Shown one piece after another: positions 43,276 through 53,147 of a DNA stretch of 53,365 nucleotides; position 1 is the stretch's first letter, and each line of letters opens with the position of its first letter. Made by a program: the position numbers and the translations under genes. Source of the DNA: an uncultured Duncaniella sp. (GTDB lineage: Bacteria > Bacteroidota > Bacteroidia > Bacteroidales > Muribaculaceae). The stretch is from assembly GCA_910577335.1 (NCBI GenBank), contig CAJTMJ010000021.1:1-53365 (forward strand), written 5' to 3'. The notes beneath the pieces are model-generated. The model did not search any database. It was not told the DNA's origin and saw nothing but the letters and a program-made list of their open reading frames with translations.

Positions 43276-43640
43276 TTACTTACCTGAGGTCTGATGGTAG
43301 TTGGGGCTTGTGAACCCTGCGCTCACATCTTCTCCAGCAATGGCATCGCAAACACCTTTGTAAGCTACCTTTCTGCCATAACTTGCATCAAAGATGTTGG
43401 GGGATTCGTCCTTCAGCCAGTACTCATGCTCCTTGGAGTTGTCGCTGAGACCCCATATTGTGATGGCGCTCTGCTGAACCTCGGGAACATTTTCGAAGAA
43501 TGATGTAAGTATCATCTGGTAAATGTCGCTCTGTGTCTGGAGGTCGGCAGCCGATGGGCTTGCGGTTCCGAGAGCAACATCAAGTTCGGTGATGCGGATG
43601 AGTTTGCCAGTTGCGGCAAGGGTCTTGAACTCCTGAGAAA
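43276..43640 (-). pseudogene. GH10 endo-xylanase, C-terminal remnant
   Basis: The last ~120 codons of a second GH10 xylanase: QEFKTLAATGKLIRITELDV with the nucleophile Glu, then SAITIWGLSDNSKEHEYWL and the end SYGRKVAYKGVCDAIAG. It differs from the intact GH10 gene (ITELD rather than ITEWD). The N-terminal ~70%, with the acid/base Glu, is missing. It is joined directly to the susC fragment in a different reading frame near 43630-43640, where the shared bases are few (TCAGGAG). The small reading frame that could start at 43665 begins with susC-derived bases, so a functional product is unlikely. Confidence 0.88.
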
Positions 43641-44629
43641 GCGTAAGTGGTCTTTTCATTACCACCGGACACCGAGATGTTGTGGCTCGTCATGAATGCT
43701 TTTTTGAAAAGTTCGTCCTGCCAGTCGGTACCTTCGCCGAGGGCATCGGGATTGACGAATGCGCTTGACGGGTCAAGGAGGTGGAGGTCGTTGGCACGGT
43801 AATTATGGTGATGCGCATATTCCTGAAGATTAAGCATGTCATACTTCTTAGGCATCTCCTGCCATCCGGCATATCCATCGTAAGTAACTGTTGCGTTGCC
43901 TGCCTGACCGCGTTTTGTGGTGATCATTATCACACCGTTTGAAGCGCGTGAACCGTAGATGGCGGTTGCGGAGGCATCCTTTAAGATGTCCATTGACACG
44001 ATGTCTGACGGGTTGATGGCGCTGAGCGGGTTTGATGACTCATCGTCAGTGGCAGAGTCAATTACAACACCGTCAATCACGAATATAGGCTGGTTGGTGG
44101 CGTTAAGAGAGTTGATACCACGGATGCGGATAGAGGTTGATGCTCCCGGAGTACCTGAGTTGGCTTGAATCTGCACACCGGCAGCACGGCCTTGCAGCAC
44201 TTGGTCGATACTTGTGGGGATCGATTTCTTAATGGCTGCATCATTTACGGAAACCACTGAACCGGTCATATCGGAACGTTTCATCTGTCCGTAACCTACC
44301 ACTACAACCTCGTCGAGCATCTCTGCGTTCTCTTTAAGGGTAATAGTGATGTTTGTGCGACCGTCAACTGCAACACTTTGGGTGTTGTAACCGACGTAAG
44401 ATACCACGAGTGTGGCGTTTTTGGGGACATTGAGCTTGAAATTACCGTCAATATCAGTGGCGATACCGTTGGCAGCTCCTTTTTGTTGTACTGTTGCTCC
44501 GATGAGCGGATCGCCCGCTTCATCGAGCACAGTTCCCGTCACAGTAATGTTTTGGGGAAATGCCCATAGTGGGGTCATACAGACCAAGAAAAGCACTACG
44601 GACCTTAAATAATGGACTGTGCACTTCAT
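43580..44629 (-). pseudogene. SusC-like TonB-dependent receptor, N-terminal remnant
   Basis: Starts at ATG 44629 (MKCTVHYLRSVVLFLVCMTPLWAF signal peptide). Carboxypeptidase-like domain TGTVLDEAGDPLIGATV...VVSYVGYNTQ, TonB-contact EMLDEVVVVGYGQMKRSDMTGSV, then the plug domain (VLQGRAAGVQIQANSGTPGASTSIRIRGINSLN, IFVIDGV, DASATAIYGSRASNGVIMITTKRG) and the first barrel strands to ISVSGGNEKTTYAFS. At ~43636 homology stops; the frame continues into GH10 sequence read in the wrong frame for ~18 codons. About 330 of the usual ~1000 residues remain and no SusD follows. It would have been the outer-membrane importer of the xylan cluster. Confidence 0.9.
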
Positions 44630-45180
44630 GAAAATAAAGTAGTTTTTGGTTTTAAGGTAGAATTTTAAATTCCCATTCCGAGAGTCGCGCCATAAAAAAC
44701 ACTTAGAGTTATGGTAGTAGAAGGTAGAAGGGATCAAGAGTTATTGTATGGGTGACGAGATGGGTAAATGGTTCGGTTTTGTTTTTTGTAGGGGTTTTAG
44801 TTCATTGGCAAGTGATTGAATTTTAGGGCTATTGTATTTGTTTTATTTAAGTGAATTATTGTAAAAAACGGATAAATCAATATTGTATCCACTTAGAGGT
44901 TTTCATGGGGTTGTCGTAGAGAAAATAGCCTGATATTAGGCTATTTACATGCAAATATAAGTAAATATATTTAATCTCCAACAAAAATTAACATAAAATT
45001 ATCACTATGAGGAGTTAAAAATGTGAATAGTGTAGGTGCGCAGCTAACTGCCCCGAAATCCGCATGTTATATTATGCAAAGTATCGGATAAAAAATGCAA
45101 ATAAATTAAGAGGTTATTAAACACCTCTAAGTGGGATGAGGCTCCGCTGAGTGCGGGGGAAGAATAGGCGATTTCGCTTC
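44630..45180. other. Long intergenic region between susC remnant and recQ
   Basis: 551 bp with no supportable gene. It holds a 9-bp-stem hairpin AAATAGCCT/AGGCTATTT (44923-44946), a 12-bp perfect inverted repeat CCACTTAGAGGT (44889-44900) / ACCTCTAAGTGG (45123-45134), and inside the right arm the hairpin AGAGGT-TATTAAAC-ACCTCT (45109-45128). No TAnnTTTG motif was found for susC. Confidence 0.6.
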
Positions 45181-47091
45181 TTATGGTTGCTTGGTGAGCT
45201 TCCCGGCGTCAAAATTCAGGATGCGGGCGTCTAAAAGTTGGCGGATTTTGGCAATAACGGTGTCGGAGGGAGCGGAAATCTGTGCTATGATATGGTCAAC
45301 CGTTCTTCCGCCGGGTTGGGAGGCGAGATATAGTATGCTTTCGGTCAGAGTGGTGTCGTCAATGCGGTTAGTCGCTTGCATATTTGCCCTCTTCTTAGCC
45401 CGGCAGAGGTCGCATTTGCCACACTCACATTCGGGTGTCTCTCCGAAATAACGGAGCATGGTGTTAACCCGGCATCCTTCCATCCCGAAAGCGAAGTTTT
45501 TCATTGCGTCAATTCGGCGTTCCATGCGTTCACGCTGACGCTCGTACACTTCAAGCGGTATTATAAGGTACTTCGGCAACTCGCGTGAGGTAGTATATAT
45601 AATATAAGGTGTGGTTTTCCTCGGGATATAGTGTATGGCGTGCAGGCGTGTGAGGTAAAGAAGTGACTGGTATACAGTTTCCGATGACAGTCTCAGCGAT
45701 TGGGCTATCATAACCTCATTTATATATACATAATCGGCAAAAAGACCGGTGTAATTGCGTAGGACATACTGAAAGACCTCCTCAGTGTCTGTGTCAAGGT
45801 CGAGCGAGTAAAGCTCGTTCTTTTTCATAATCACCATCAGGCGTGAGCGTGAGGTGGTCTCCTCGACATATTCTATATAGCCGGAACGGGTCAGCAATAT
45901 GAGTGCGCTTTGGGTTGGTACGGGCGGCAGATTAAATGTATGGCAGAAAAGCGTGAAATTGAATTCATAAACCTGTCCATAGCCTTCGCCAACCGCCACG
46001 TCAAGGAAATTGCCGGCTAATTCATAGACATGGCGGATGAAATCCTTATCAGGAAAGCTGTCGGCGACGCGGCGTGATAGGGTAGACTTGTCATACTTGG
46101 ATGCTATCACAACAGCGTATGCCTCCTTCCCGTCTCTTCCCGCTCTTCCCGCTTCTTGATAATACTCTTCGAGCGAGGAAGGGAGGTCGTAATGCACTAC
46201 TAATCTGACATCCGGCTTGTCGATACCCATTCCGAATGCGTTTGTGGCTACCATCACACGCACTTCGTCGGCTTTCCAACGGTTCTGCTTCTCATTTTTG
46301 TCCTCAGGTGATAATCCGGCATGGTAGAAATCGGACGAGATACCTTCACGCATGAGCATTTCTGCTATCTCACGTGTGCGTTTGCGGGAACGTACATATA
46401 TTATAGAGCATCCGGCGGTTGACCGGAGTACTTTCAGGAGCATTGCGTCCTTGAAATCGGCATAGCGCACCACGTATGAAAGATTGTCACGACTAAAACT
46501 CTTGGCAAATATGCGCTCCTCCTTAAACTGGAGCGAGCGCATGATGTCTTTGGTAACATCGGGGGTTGCCGATGCCGTTAGGGCGAGTACCGGTACATTT
46601 TCACCTGCCAGTTCCCTCAATCGTGCTATCTTGAGATAGGAAGGGCGGAAGTCATAGCCCCATTGCGAGATACAGTGAGCCTCGTCCACAACTATAAGTG
46701 ATATGGGAAGTGAACGCAGCTCAGCTATGAAATTTTCATTTTGTAGCCTTTCAGGGGACACGTATGCGAGTTTCGCTTTACCCAGACGGCAACGTGTCAA
46801 CGCAAGGTCAACCTCCCGGCGGGTAAGCCCGGAGTGGAAATGCACGGCTCGTATCCCTCGGTCAAGCAGATTGTCCACCTGATCCTTCATCAGGGATATC
46901 AGAGGTGTGACTACCAATGTGACTCCCGGCAACATCATTGCCGGCACTTGGAATGTAAGAGATTTGCCGCCACCGGTTGGCAGCAGTCCGAGGGTGTCAT
47001 GTCCCGATAGCACCGATTCTATTATCTCAAGCTGTAGCGGGCGGAACGAATCATACCCCCAATGCTTTTGAAGAACCTCTATTGGGGTCAT
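45181..47091 (-). CDS. recQ: ATP-dependent DNA helicase RecQ
   Basis: 636 aa. 3'-to-5' helicase of recombination and fork repair. Walker A GLLPTGGGKS (35-44), DEAH box (136-139), TASATPDV, the RecQ motif VVHYDLPSSLEEYYQEAGRAGRDG, and the zinc cluster Cys...CECGKCDLC (~535-558). The C-terminal part (~560-636) is short and lacks a clear HRDC domain. ATG overlaps the recJ stop by 4 bp (ATGA), so the two are translationally coupled. Confidence 0.95.
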   Translation of the reverse strand: MTPIEVLQKHWGYDSFRPLQLEIIESVLSGHDTLGLLPTGGGKSLTFQVPAMMLPGVTLVVTPLISLMKDQVDNLLDRGIRAVHFHSGLTRREVDLALTRCRLGKAKLAYVSPERLQNENFIAELRSLPISLIVVDEAHCISQWGYDFRPSYLKIARLRELAGENVPVLALTASATPDVTKDIMRSLQFKEERIFAKSFSRDNLSYVVRYADFKDAMLLKVLRSTAGCSIIYVRSRKRTREIAEMLMREGISSDFYHAGLSPEDKNEKQNRWKADEVRVMVATNAFGMGIDKPDVRLVVHYDLPSSLEEYYQEAGRAGRDGKEAYAVVIASKYDKSTLSRRVADSFPDKDFIRHVYELAGNFLDVAVGEGYGQVYEFNFTLFCHTFNLPPVPTQSALILLTRSGYIEYVEETTSRSRLMVIMKKNELYSLDLDTDTEEVFQYVLRNYTGLFADYVYINEVMIAQSLRLSSETVYQSLLYLTRLHAIHYIPRKTTPYIIYTTSRELPKYLIIPLEVYERQRERMERRIDAMKNFAFGMEGCRVNTMLRYFGETPECECGKCDLCRAKKRANMQATNRIDDTTLTESILYLASQPGGRTVDHIIAQISAPSDTVIAKIRQLLDARILNFDAGKLTKQP

Positions 47092-48809
47092 TCCAAATGT
47101 ATCTCTTTTATGAAGAGTTGGATTGAGGATGAGCCTTTATGCTTGTTCTCCTCAATGGTGTAGCAGATGCTGAATGGCTTGCGGGAATGGATGTGATCGA
47201 AAAGATGGGCGCTGTTGAACACGATACCGTTCATTACCTTGCCGCAGGTGTCATCGACCAGCTCAAGCTTTATATGCTCATTGTGGCGACCCACGAGTTT
47301 GCTTGTGCCGAAATCCATCACACCCCTCGTGCAGAATACCGGTTTGTTGTTTCCGGGTCCGAACGGGTTGAATTGGCGCAGAAGGCTTAAAAACTCAGGC
47401 GTGATTTCAGCGAATGTCAGGTATGAGTCTATGTCAAGCAGCGGTGTCAGCTGTTCGGGGCGTATGTTTTCAGCCACGTAATTTTCAAACCGCCGGGTGA
47501 ATTCAGGGATATTCTCCTCCTTAAGCGACAGACCTACGGCGTAGGTGTGTCCTCCGAAGTTTTCAAGCAGATCACGTGCCGAATCTACCGCCTTGTACAC
47601 ATCGAATCCCTGCACCGAGCGGGAAGAGCCTGTTGCAAGACCGTTGGAGAACGTGAGCACTACTGACGGCTTATAGTAAAGTTCAGTCAGGCGTGATGCC
47701 ACAATACCTATTATGCCTTTGTGCCAGTTCTTGTTGTAGATCACTATCGACTTTTTGTCGGAAGTCATTTCGCCCCTCTCTTCAAGGATGGCATTTGCTT
47801 CCTCAGTAATCTGTTTATCTAATTCCTTGCGGTCCTGATTGTATCGGTCTATCTCCTTGGCTTTGTTAAATGCGTCTGAGACATCTCTTGACACAAGAAG
47901 ATCCACGGCTTCTTTGCCGCTCTGCATTCTACCCGATGCGTTGATGCGGGGACCGATCTTGAAAATCACGTCGCTGATGGTGATTTCACGGCTGCTCAAC
48001 CCGCAGATGCGTATGATGGCGCGCAGCCCCATGTTAGGGTTGGAGTTCAGCCTTTTCAGCCCGTGGTAAGTCATGATTCGGTTCTCGCCGACCATAGGAA
48101 CGATGTCGGCAGCTATCGACACTGCGACGAGATCGAGCATGCCCTCAAGGTCGTTCGAAGCCAGACCGTTGGATATGGCAAATGCCTGCATGAACTTATA
48201 GCCCACGCCACATCCCGACAGGTGAGGGCACGGATAAGTAGAGCCCTCAAGCTTTGGATTAAGGATAGCCACGGCGGGAGGAAGCGTCTCGTCGGGCACA
48301 TGATGGTCACAGATGATAAAATCGATACCCATGCTCCGGGCATATTCGATTTCATCAGTCGCCTTGATTCCGCAATCAAGAATGATGATGAGTTTGACCC
48401 CTTGACGGGCTGCCATGTCAACGGTGGCTTTTGATATGCCATAGCCGTCCTCATACCTTGTGGGTATATAGTACTCTATGTTGGAGTAATAGTTGAGGAG
48501 GTATTTGTAAACGAGAGCCACGGCTGTAGTGCCGTCAACGTCATAGTCTCCATATACCATAATCCTCTCTTTTGCTCCCATGGCACGGTTTAGCCGGTTC
48601 ACAGCTTTATCCATGTCAGGCATAAGGAACGGGTCGTGCATGTCGCTCAGCGAGGGCTTGAAGAATTTTTCAGCTTCTTCCACCGAGGAAATGCCCCGCT
48701 GCACTAACAGCTCACTAATCGGAGGCACCCCGGCATAGCGTTTCGCCAGCCCGGATTCCACTTCTTGCTCGTCGGATGTAAGGGGACAGTAATTCCATTT
48801 ACTTGTCAT
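47088..48809 (-). CDS. recJ: Single-stranded-DNA-specific exonuclease RecJ
   Basis: 573 aa. 5'-to-3' ssDNA exonuclease of the DHH family. DYDVDG (88-93), DCG (145-147), DHH (168-170), then the DHHA1 nucleic-acid part with SGRMQSG and GSSRSVQGFD...HTYAVGLS. The C-terminal OB-like domain is present. Co-transcribed with recQ, in keeping with their joint work in end resection (RecFOR pathway). Confidence 0.95.
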   Translation of the reverse strand: MTSKWNYCPLTSDEQEVESGLAKRYAGVPPISELLVQRGISSVEEAEKFFKPSLSDMHDPFLMPDMDKAVNRLNRAMGAKERIMVYGDYDVDGTTAVALVYKYLLNYYSNIEYYIPTRYEDGYGISKATVDMAARQGVKLIIILDCGIKATDEIEYARSMGIDFIICDHHVPDETLPPAVAILNPKLEGSTYPCPHLSGCGVGYKFMQAFAISNGLASNDLEGMLDLVAVSIAADIVPMVGENRIMTYHGLKRLNSNPNMGLRAIIRICGLSSREITISDVIFKIGPRINASGRMQSGKEAVDLLVSRDVSDAFNKAKEIDRYNQDRKELDKQITEEANAILEERGEMTSDKKSIVIYNKNWHKGIIGIVASRLTELYYKPSVVLTFSNGLATGSSRSVQGFDVYKAVDSARDLLENFGGHTYAVGLSLKEENIPEFTRRFENYVAENIRPEQLTPLLDIDSYLTFAEITPEFLSLLRQFNPFGPGNNKPVFCTRGVMDFGTSKLVGRHNEHIKLELVDDTCGKVMNGIVFNSAHLFDHIHSRKPFSICYTIEENKHKGSSSIQLFIKEIHLE

Positions 48810-49053
48810 TTATGTTGTTTCTTTTTTATTTCAAAAGAAGGATGACACCGCATGGGATTAATCATCATGGGTGGCAAAGAAGCATAATGTGCGCCGGGCT
48901 AAAAGTGATGATGAGGAGTGATCATGGTAGAGTGCCTGTGAGGCAAATTGACTGCAAGGAGAGAGCGCCGATCGCATACGTATACATTCATCTGCAAATT
49001 TAAACAGAATTTTCAGATAAAGTGTAATAATAAATGTTATTTAGAGTTAAGAA

Positions 49054-49977
49054 TCACTCTTTTGTGATATGCACATCCAATTGCGGGAAGGGGAAGGAGA
49101 TGCCGGCTGCCTTGGGAAGCTCGGCATAGAACTTTTCGTTGAAATCGAAATATACTCCCCAATAGTCGGCGCTCTTCACCCAGACACGGGCTGAGAGCTG
49201 CACGGATGAGTCGGCGAGGGAGGCAAGTTTTACTGTCGGAGCGGCGGTTGGCGTGTCGGGTATCGCCTCTTGGATGACACGCGGGTCGGTTGATAGCATT
49301 TTGAGTATGGCGTCACGGGCGTTCTCGAAGCTGTCGCCGTATGATATTCCGAGCGGCCAGTCTACACGACGGTACTCCTGTGTGGAATAATTGTTTATGG
49401 AGCCTGTGGATAGTCCACCGTTAGGAATTATGATTGATTTGTTGTCGGGTGTGCAGATTATGGTGTTGAAAATCTCAATTTTGGTCACAGTCCCTGCGAA
49501 TCCCTGAGCTTCGATGTAGTCGCCTATTCTATAGGGCTTTAATAGCAATATCAAGACGCCGCCGGCAAAATTCTGCAGAGTTCCGCTCAGCGCCATACCG
49601 ATGGCAACACCGGCTGAGGCAAAGAGTGCGAGGAAGGAGCTTGTTTCTATGCCGAGAATCCCTATTACCGTCACTATGAGTATGAAATAGAGCACTATCC
49701 TTACAAGGCTCAGCACGAATGTGGTGAGCGATGCCTCGATTTTTCTTTTATGCAGGATGGTTTCTACGAGCGAGTAAAGGCGGTTGATGATAAATTTGCC
49801 TACGTAAAATACCAGTATTGCGACAGCGAGCGATATGGCAAAATGGACTATATCATGGACTAAGGTGTCCATCAGTTGGTCGAACGACATGTTTTTCAAC
49901 ATGCTTGTTTCTTGTGCCGCTGTTGGGATTGTGTCTGTTGGTGTGGTTGTGGTGGGTAAAATATCAAATTGGAACAT
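49054..49977 (-). CDS. MscS-family mechanosensitive channel
   Basis: 307 aa. Three transmembrane helices (~42-63, 85-108, 113-135). The third is the pore helix ASAGVAIGMALSGTLQNFAGGVLILLLKPYRIGD with the Gly/Ala packing of MscS. The MscS beta domain follows (YIEAQGFAGTVTKIEIFNT, IPNGGLSTGSINNYS) and then the C-terminal alpha/beta domain. It releases osmolytes on hypo-osmotic shock. The N-terminal 30 residues are a Thr/Pro-rich extension. Confidence 0.93.
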   Translation of the reverse strand: MFQFDILPTTTTPTDTIPTAAQETSMLKNMSFDQLMDTLVHDIVHFAISLAVAILVFYVGKFIINRLYSLVETILHKRKIEASLTTFVLSLVRIVLYFILIVTVIGILGIETSSFLALFASAGVAIGMALSGTLQNFAGGVLILLLKPYRIGDYIEAQGFAGTVTKIEIFNTIICTPDNKSIIIPNGGLSTGSINNYSTQEYRRVDWPLGISYGDSFENARDAILKMLSTDPRVIQEAIPDTPTAAPTVKLASLADSSVQLSARVWVKSADYWGVYFDFNEKFYAELPKAAGISFPFPQLDVHITKE

Positions 49978-50072
49978 GCCCCGTTGTATAATTTTGGTGA
50001 GAAGTTATGCAGGGAGCGGTTGACTGCCCCCTTGCATATATGTTAACAAAGATTCCTTAAAGGATGTTTTGC

Positions 50073-51233
50073 CTATTTCCCTTTGTAAATCGGCGATGCT
50101 GATACGACATCCTTATACCATGCGCAATTGTTGTAGCCCCTGTATGTGATGTCGGAGGGTGAGGATATTATGAATGACCCAAGTCCGTTGTAAGTATGTA
50201 TTTTGAGATTCCAGATGCCGAGTGGTGTGGAATGAGCTGCCGCTATGGTGGAATTGAACGCTGATTCCCAAGCGGGATAAGTTGATCCCTTGCCGCTGAT
50301 CAGCTCGAAGTACTGTTTCATGTCGTAGCTCCAGCATCTGGCGTCGATAGAGTATTTCTGTATGCCTGAGATCTCATCGTCGGTGGGGTAGGTGTTTACC
50401 TTCGCTAAAATGCTGCGTGAAGCTGAGGCGAGTGCGTCAAGTTGGTCTGTGTTTATCACCACCATCTGACAATACGGGTCACGGTTGCCGTTTGCGTAAT
50501 GTTTGTAGGTGTTATAGGCTGCGTTGAGCATGTTCGGCTCTCCGTTGGCGAAGAAACACTCTACGTTTTCATCGTAGGGCATTCCGTCGATCGGCAATTC
50601 TGTGGGTGATGCCACTATCACCGGAGTGAGTCGGCGTAACTCGTATGCTACCTCAATGTTCCCCATAAGGCAACAATCAAAGTAGATGAAGCTGAAATAA
50701 TTTTTTTCAAGCGCTTTGGCAAGTCCGGGCAAGGTGATATGCTTTTTGCGGTCGTCGCCAAACGATCTTGAACTGTAGTCGCCTTCATGTTCAAGCCATC
50801 CGTCGGCATGGCTCCAGAGCACCAGCCCGTAATCTTTGGCGGGGGCTAATTTTTTTGTGTCGGCTATCACTTCCTTTATTCTGGCGGGGTCAACAGAGTA
50901 AATGGCGGGGTCGTTGGGGTATTCTTTTATTACCACCGAGCCTTCTTTTGTGATTTCAAGAAGCTGCGGAGCTTTGCCGAAGCCTGTTCCGGGACGGTTG
51001 TGATACACCAAAAGACGCCCTCCGTTCAGTTTGTCGGCTTTGGCTGCGGCAAGCATCTCCTGAAGGTCGCTGTTGTCGCAGTATGCGTCGCCGAGGGTGT
51101 TGTCGGCTACCATGTATACCAACACTGTGCGGTGTATGGCGTCGTCCTCTTTTCCCGGTTCGTCATGTTTCTTATGACATGAAGAAAAGAGTATGCAGCA
51201 AAATATTGTGATCAGAGATAGGATTGGTTTCAT
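50073..51233 (-). CDS. Clostripain-family (C11) cysteine peptidase lipoprotein
   Basis: 386 aa. Signal ends FSSC, so Cys19 is probably lipidated. Catalytic His142 in LVLWSHADGW and Cys188 in FIYFDCCLMGNIEVAYEL, the two C11 signatures. C11 enzymes in gut Bacteroidales (such as fragipain) cleave after arginine or lysine, often activating other secreted proteins; the target here is unknown. A -7 motif lies upstream at 51276-51283. Confidence 0.88.
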   Translation of the reverse strand: MKPILSLITIFCCILFSSCHKKHDEPGKEDDAIHRTVLVYMVADNTLGDAYCDNSDLQEMLAAAKADKLNGGRLLVYHNRPGTGFGKAPQLLEITKEGSVVIKEYPNDPAIYSVDPARIKEVIADTKKLAPAKDYGLVLWSHADGWLEHEGDYSSRSFGDDRKKHITLPGLAKALEKNYFSFIYFDCCLMGNIEVAYELRRLTPVIVASPTELPIDGMPYDENVECFFANGEPNMLNAAYNTYKHYANGNRDPYCQMVVINTDQLDALASASRSILAKVNTYPTDDEISGIQKYSIDARCWSYDMKQYFELISGKGSTYPAWESAFNSTIAAAHSTPLGIWNLKIHTYNGLGSFIISSPSDITYRGYNNCAWYKDVVSASPIYKGK

Positions 51234-51275
51234 CTAAATTAGTAGTGTGAAATTAGTGCTAAAAGTATTATCCTG

Positions 51276-51283
51276 CAAAATTA
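51276..51283 (-). promoter_or_regulatory. -7 motif of the clostripain-family gene
   Basis: TAATTTTG on the minus strand; leader about 38 nt. No clear -33. Confidence 0.6.
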
Positions 51284-51399
51284 CTAAAAAGATTGGAGAG
51301 TACATAAAAGTTATGTTTGCTCGTCGGGCGTTTAATCAATGTTAACAGCAGCAAGTTAAAATTCTACACTTTTTCACAACTCTTGACCCATAGAATTGT

Positions 51400-51407
51400 T
51401 ATATTTG
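51400..51407 (+). promoter_or_regulatory. -7 motif of the nucleoside kinase gene
   Basis: TATATTTG followed by C, exact TAnnTTTG; leader about 42 nt to the ATG at 51455. Confidence 0.65.
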
Positions 51408-51454
51408 CTGAGGATTGAATCGATTATGGTTCAATGCAATAAAATTCGCACATT

Positions 51455-53122
51455 ATGAGCAGCCAATTAAAGATTTATTGTGTCAATATAGGGGAATATA
51501 TCCCCGTCACAGGAGGTGAGACGCTTAGCGAGGTGTATGACCGTCTGAAGGATCGCATACCGTTCGCTCCGATATGCGCTCGTGTCAATAACAAGACTGA
51601 AAGCTTGTCGTTCCCGGTGTTTATGCCAAAGCAGGTGGAATTTCTCCCTGTGGAGTCCTCGTCGGGTCACAGGTGCTATGTGCGCTCGCTCTGTATGGTG
51701 CTTTATCGGGCTGTGGAAAATGTGTATCCGGGCACAAGGCTTTTAATCTGCCATTCGGTGTCACGTGGTTACTACTGCCGACTCGTGGGTGTGAAGCCCG
51801 ACTCGGCGATAGCTGAAAATCTCAAAAATGAGATGCGTAGGATTGTCGATCGCAATTTACCCTTTGAGCGTAAGGAGCGGTTGACAACCGACGTGATAGA
51901 TATATTCAGACGTCAGGGGCTGAACAATAAGGTTCGGCTGCTTGAGTCGCTACATTCGCTCTATTGGGTCTATTGGCGCCTTGACGGGCTGTGCGATAGC
52001 TATTATGGCGAACTTGCGCCATCTACCGGGCTGCTGAATGTGTTCGACCTCGTGCCTTACGAGGAGGGGCTGCTTCTACTTGGTCCCGATGTGGCTGATC
52101 CGTCGCGTCCGGCTACTCCATTGTTCCAGCCTAAATTGTATAAGGCGTTTACCGATTATCTGCGGTTCAACCACATAGTGGGTATTCAGAATGCCGCTGA
52201 TGTCAATAGCGTGGTGAAAGCCGGCGGGACGGGTATGATGATCAATGTCGCCGAGGCGTTACATGCCAAATATATCGATGAGATCGCTTCACGCATCACC
52301 GAGCGGTATCATGCCGGTGGGGCTAAGGTGGTTCTTATCGCCGGTCCGTCCTCGTCAGGAAAGACTACTTTCACCAAGCGTTTGGCTGTGCAGCTCCTTA
52401 CAAATCTGCTGCGACCCGTGATGATCTCACTTGACAATTATTTCATTGACCGGGAGCATACTCCGCTCGACGAGAGTGGCGATTATGATTATGAGTCCCT
52501 GTTTGCGCTTGACCTTGAGCTGTTTAATGATCATCTTAACCGCCTTATAGCCGGTGAGGAGGTTGAATTGCCATACTATAATTTTGAACGTGGCGAGCGT
52601 GAGTACCGTGGCGAGCGCATAAAGCTTGGCGAGGGCACTGTCCTGCTTATTGAGGGTATTCATGGTCTTAATCCGGAATTGACACGCGATGTTGACCATA
52701 ACATGAAATATAGCATTTATGTCTCTGCTCTGACTACACTTGCCATCGACGACCACAATTGGGTGCCCACGACCGACAATCGACTCCTGCGTCGTATCAT
52801 CCGCGACTATAAATACCGTGGCACATCTGCCCTTGACACTATACGCCGGTGGCCCAGTGTGCGCCGTGGTGAGGAAAAATGGATTTTTCCGTATCAGGAA
52901 AATGCCGATTCCATGTTTAATTCATCGTTGCTTTTTGAGCTTGGGGTGATGCGTGATGAGGCGGAGCGTGTGCTTCGTGAAGTGCCTAATGATGTGCCTG
53001 AATATGCTGAAGTGCATCGTTTGCGGAAATTCCTCGGCTATTTTGCGCAAATTTCTGACAGGCTTATACCCCCGACATCTCTTTTGCGTGAGTTCCTCGG
53101 AGGGTCTTCTTTCAGATATTGA
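51455..53122 (+). CDS. Nucleoside (uridine-type) kinase with ThrRS-like N-terminus
   Basis: 555 aa. N-terminal ~60 residues resemble a TGS domain; ~60-260 a ThrRS second-additional-domain-like region. The C-terminal P-loop kinase has GPSSSGKTT (297-305), ISLDNYF and LLIEGIHGLNPEL, typical of uridine/phosphoribulokinase-type folds. It phosphorylates a nucleoside, probably uridine or cytidine in salvage; the fused domain's role is not clear. Single gene with its own promoter and terminator. Confidence 0.9.
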   Translation: MSSQLKIYCVNIGEYIPVTGGETLSEVYDRLKDRIPFAPICARVNNKTESLSFPVFMPKQVEFLPVESSSGHRCYVRSLCMVLYRAVENVYPGTRLLICHSVSRGYYCRLVGVKPDSAIAENLKNEMRRIVDRNLPFERKERLTTDVIDIFRRQGLNNKVRLLESLHSLYWVYWRLDGLCDSYYGELAPSTGLLNVFDLVPYEEGLLLLGPDVADPSRPATPLFQPKLYKAFTDYLRFNHIVGIQNAADVNSVVKAGGTGMMINVAEALHAKYIDEIASRITERYHAGGAKVVLIAGPSSSGKTTFTKRLAVQLLTNLLRPVMISLDNYFIDREHTPLDESGDYDYESLFALDLELFNDHLNRLIAGEEVELPYYNFERGEREYRGERIKLGEGTVLLIEGIHGLNPELTRDVDHNMKYSIYVSALTTLAIDDHNWVPTTDNRLLRRIIRDYKYRGTSALDTIRRWPSVRRGEEKWIFPYQENADSMFNSSLLFELGVMRDEAERVLREVPNDVPEYAEVHRLRKFLGYFAQISDRLIPPTSLLREFLGGSSFRY

Positions 53123-53147
53123 ACTACGCTTTTGTGAAAATTTTTAG

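Noticed and set aside
44889..45134. Insertion sequence bounded by 12-bp inverted repeats
   Set aside because: No transposase frame lies between them and no target duplication is visible; kept only as a possible small element.
48810..49053. Possible small gene (about 48803-49003, plus strand) between recJ and the MscS gene
   Set aside because: The 66-residue product has no family resemblance, no clear ribosome site, and overlaps the recJ start; the gap is more likely the recJ promoter region.
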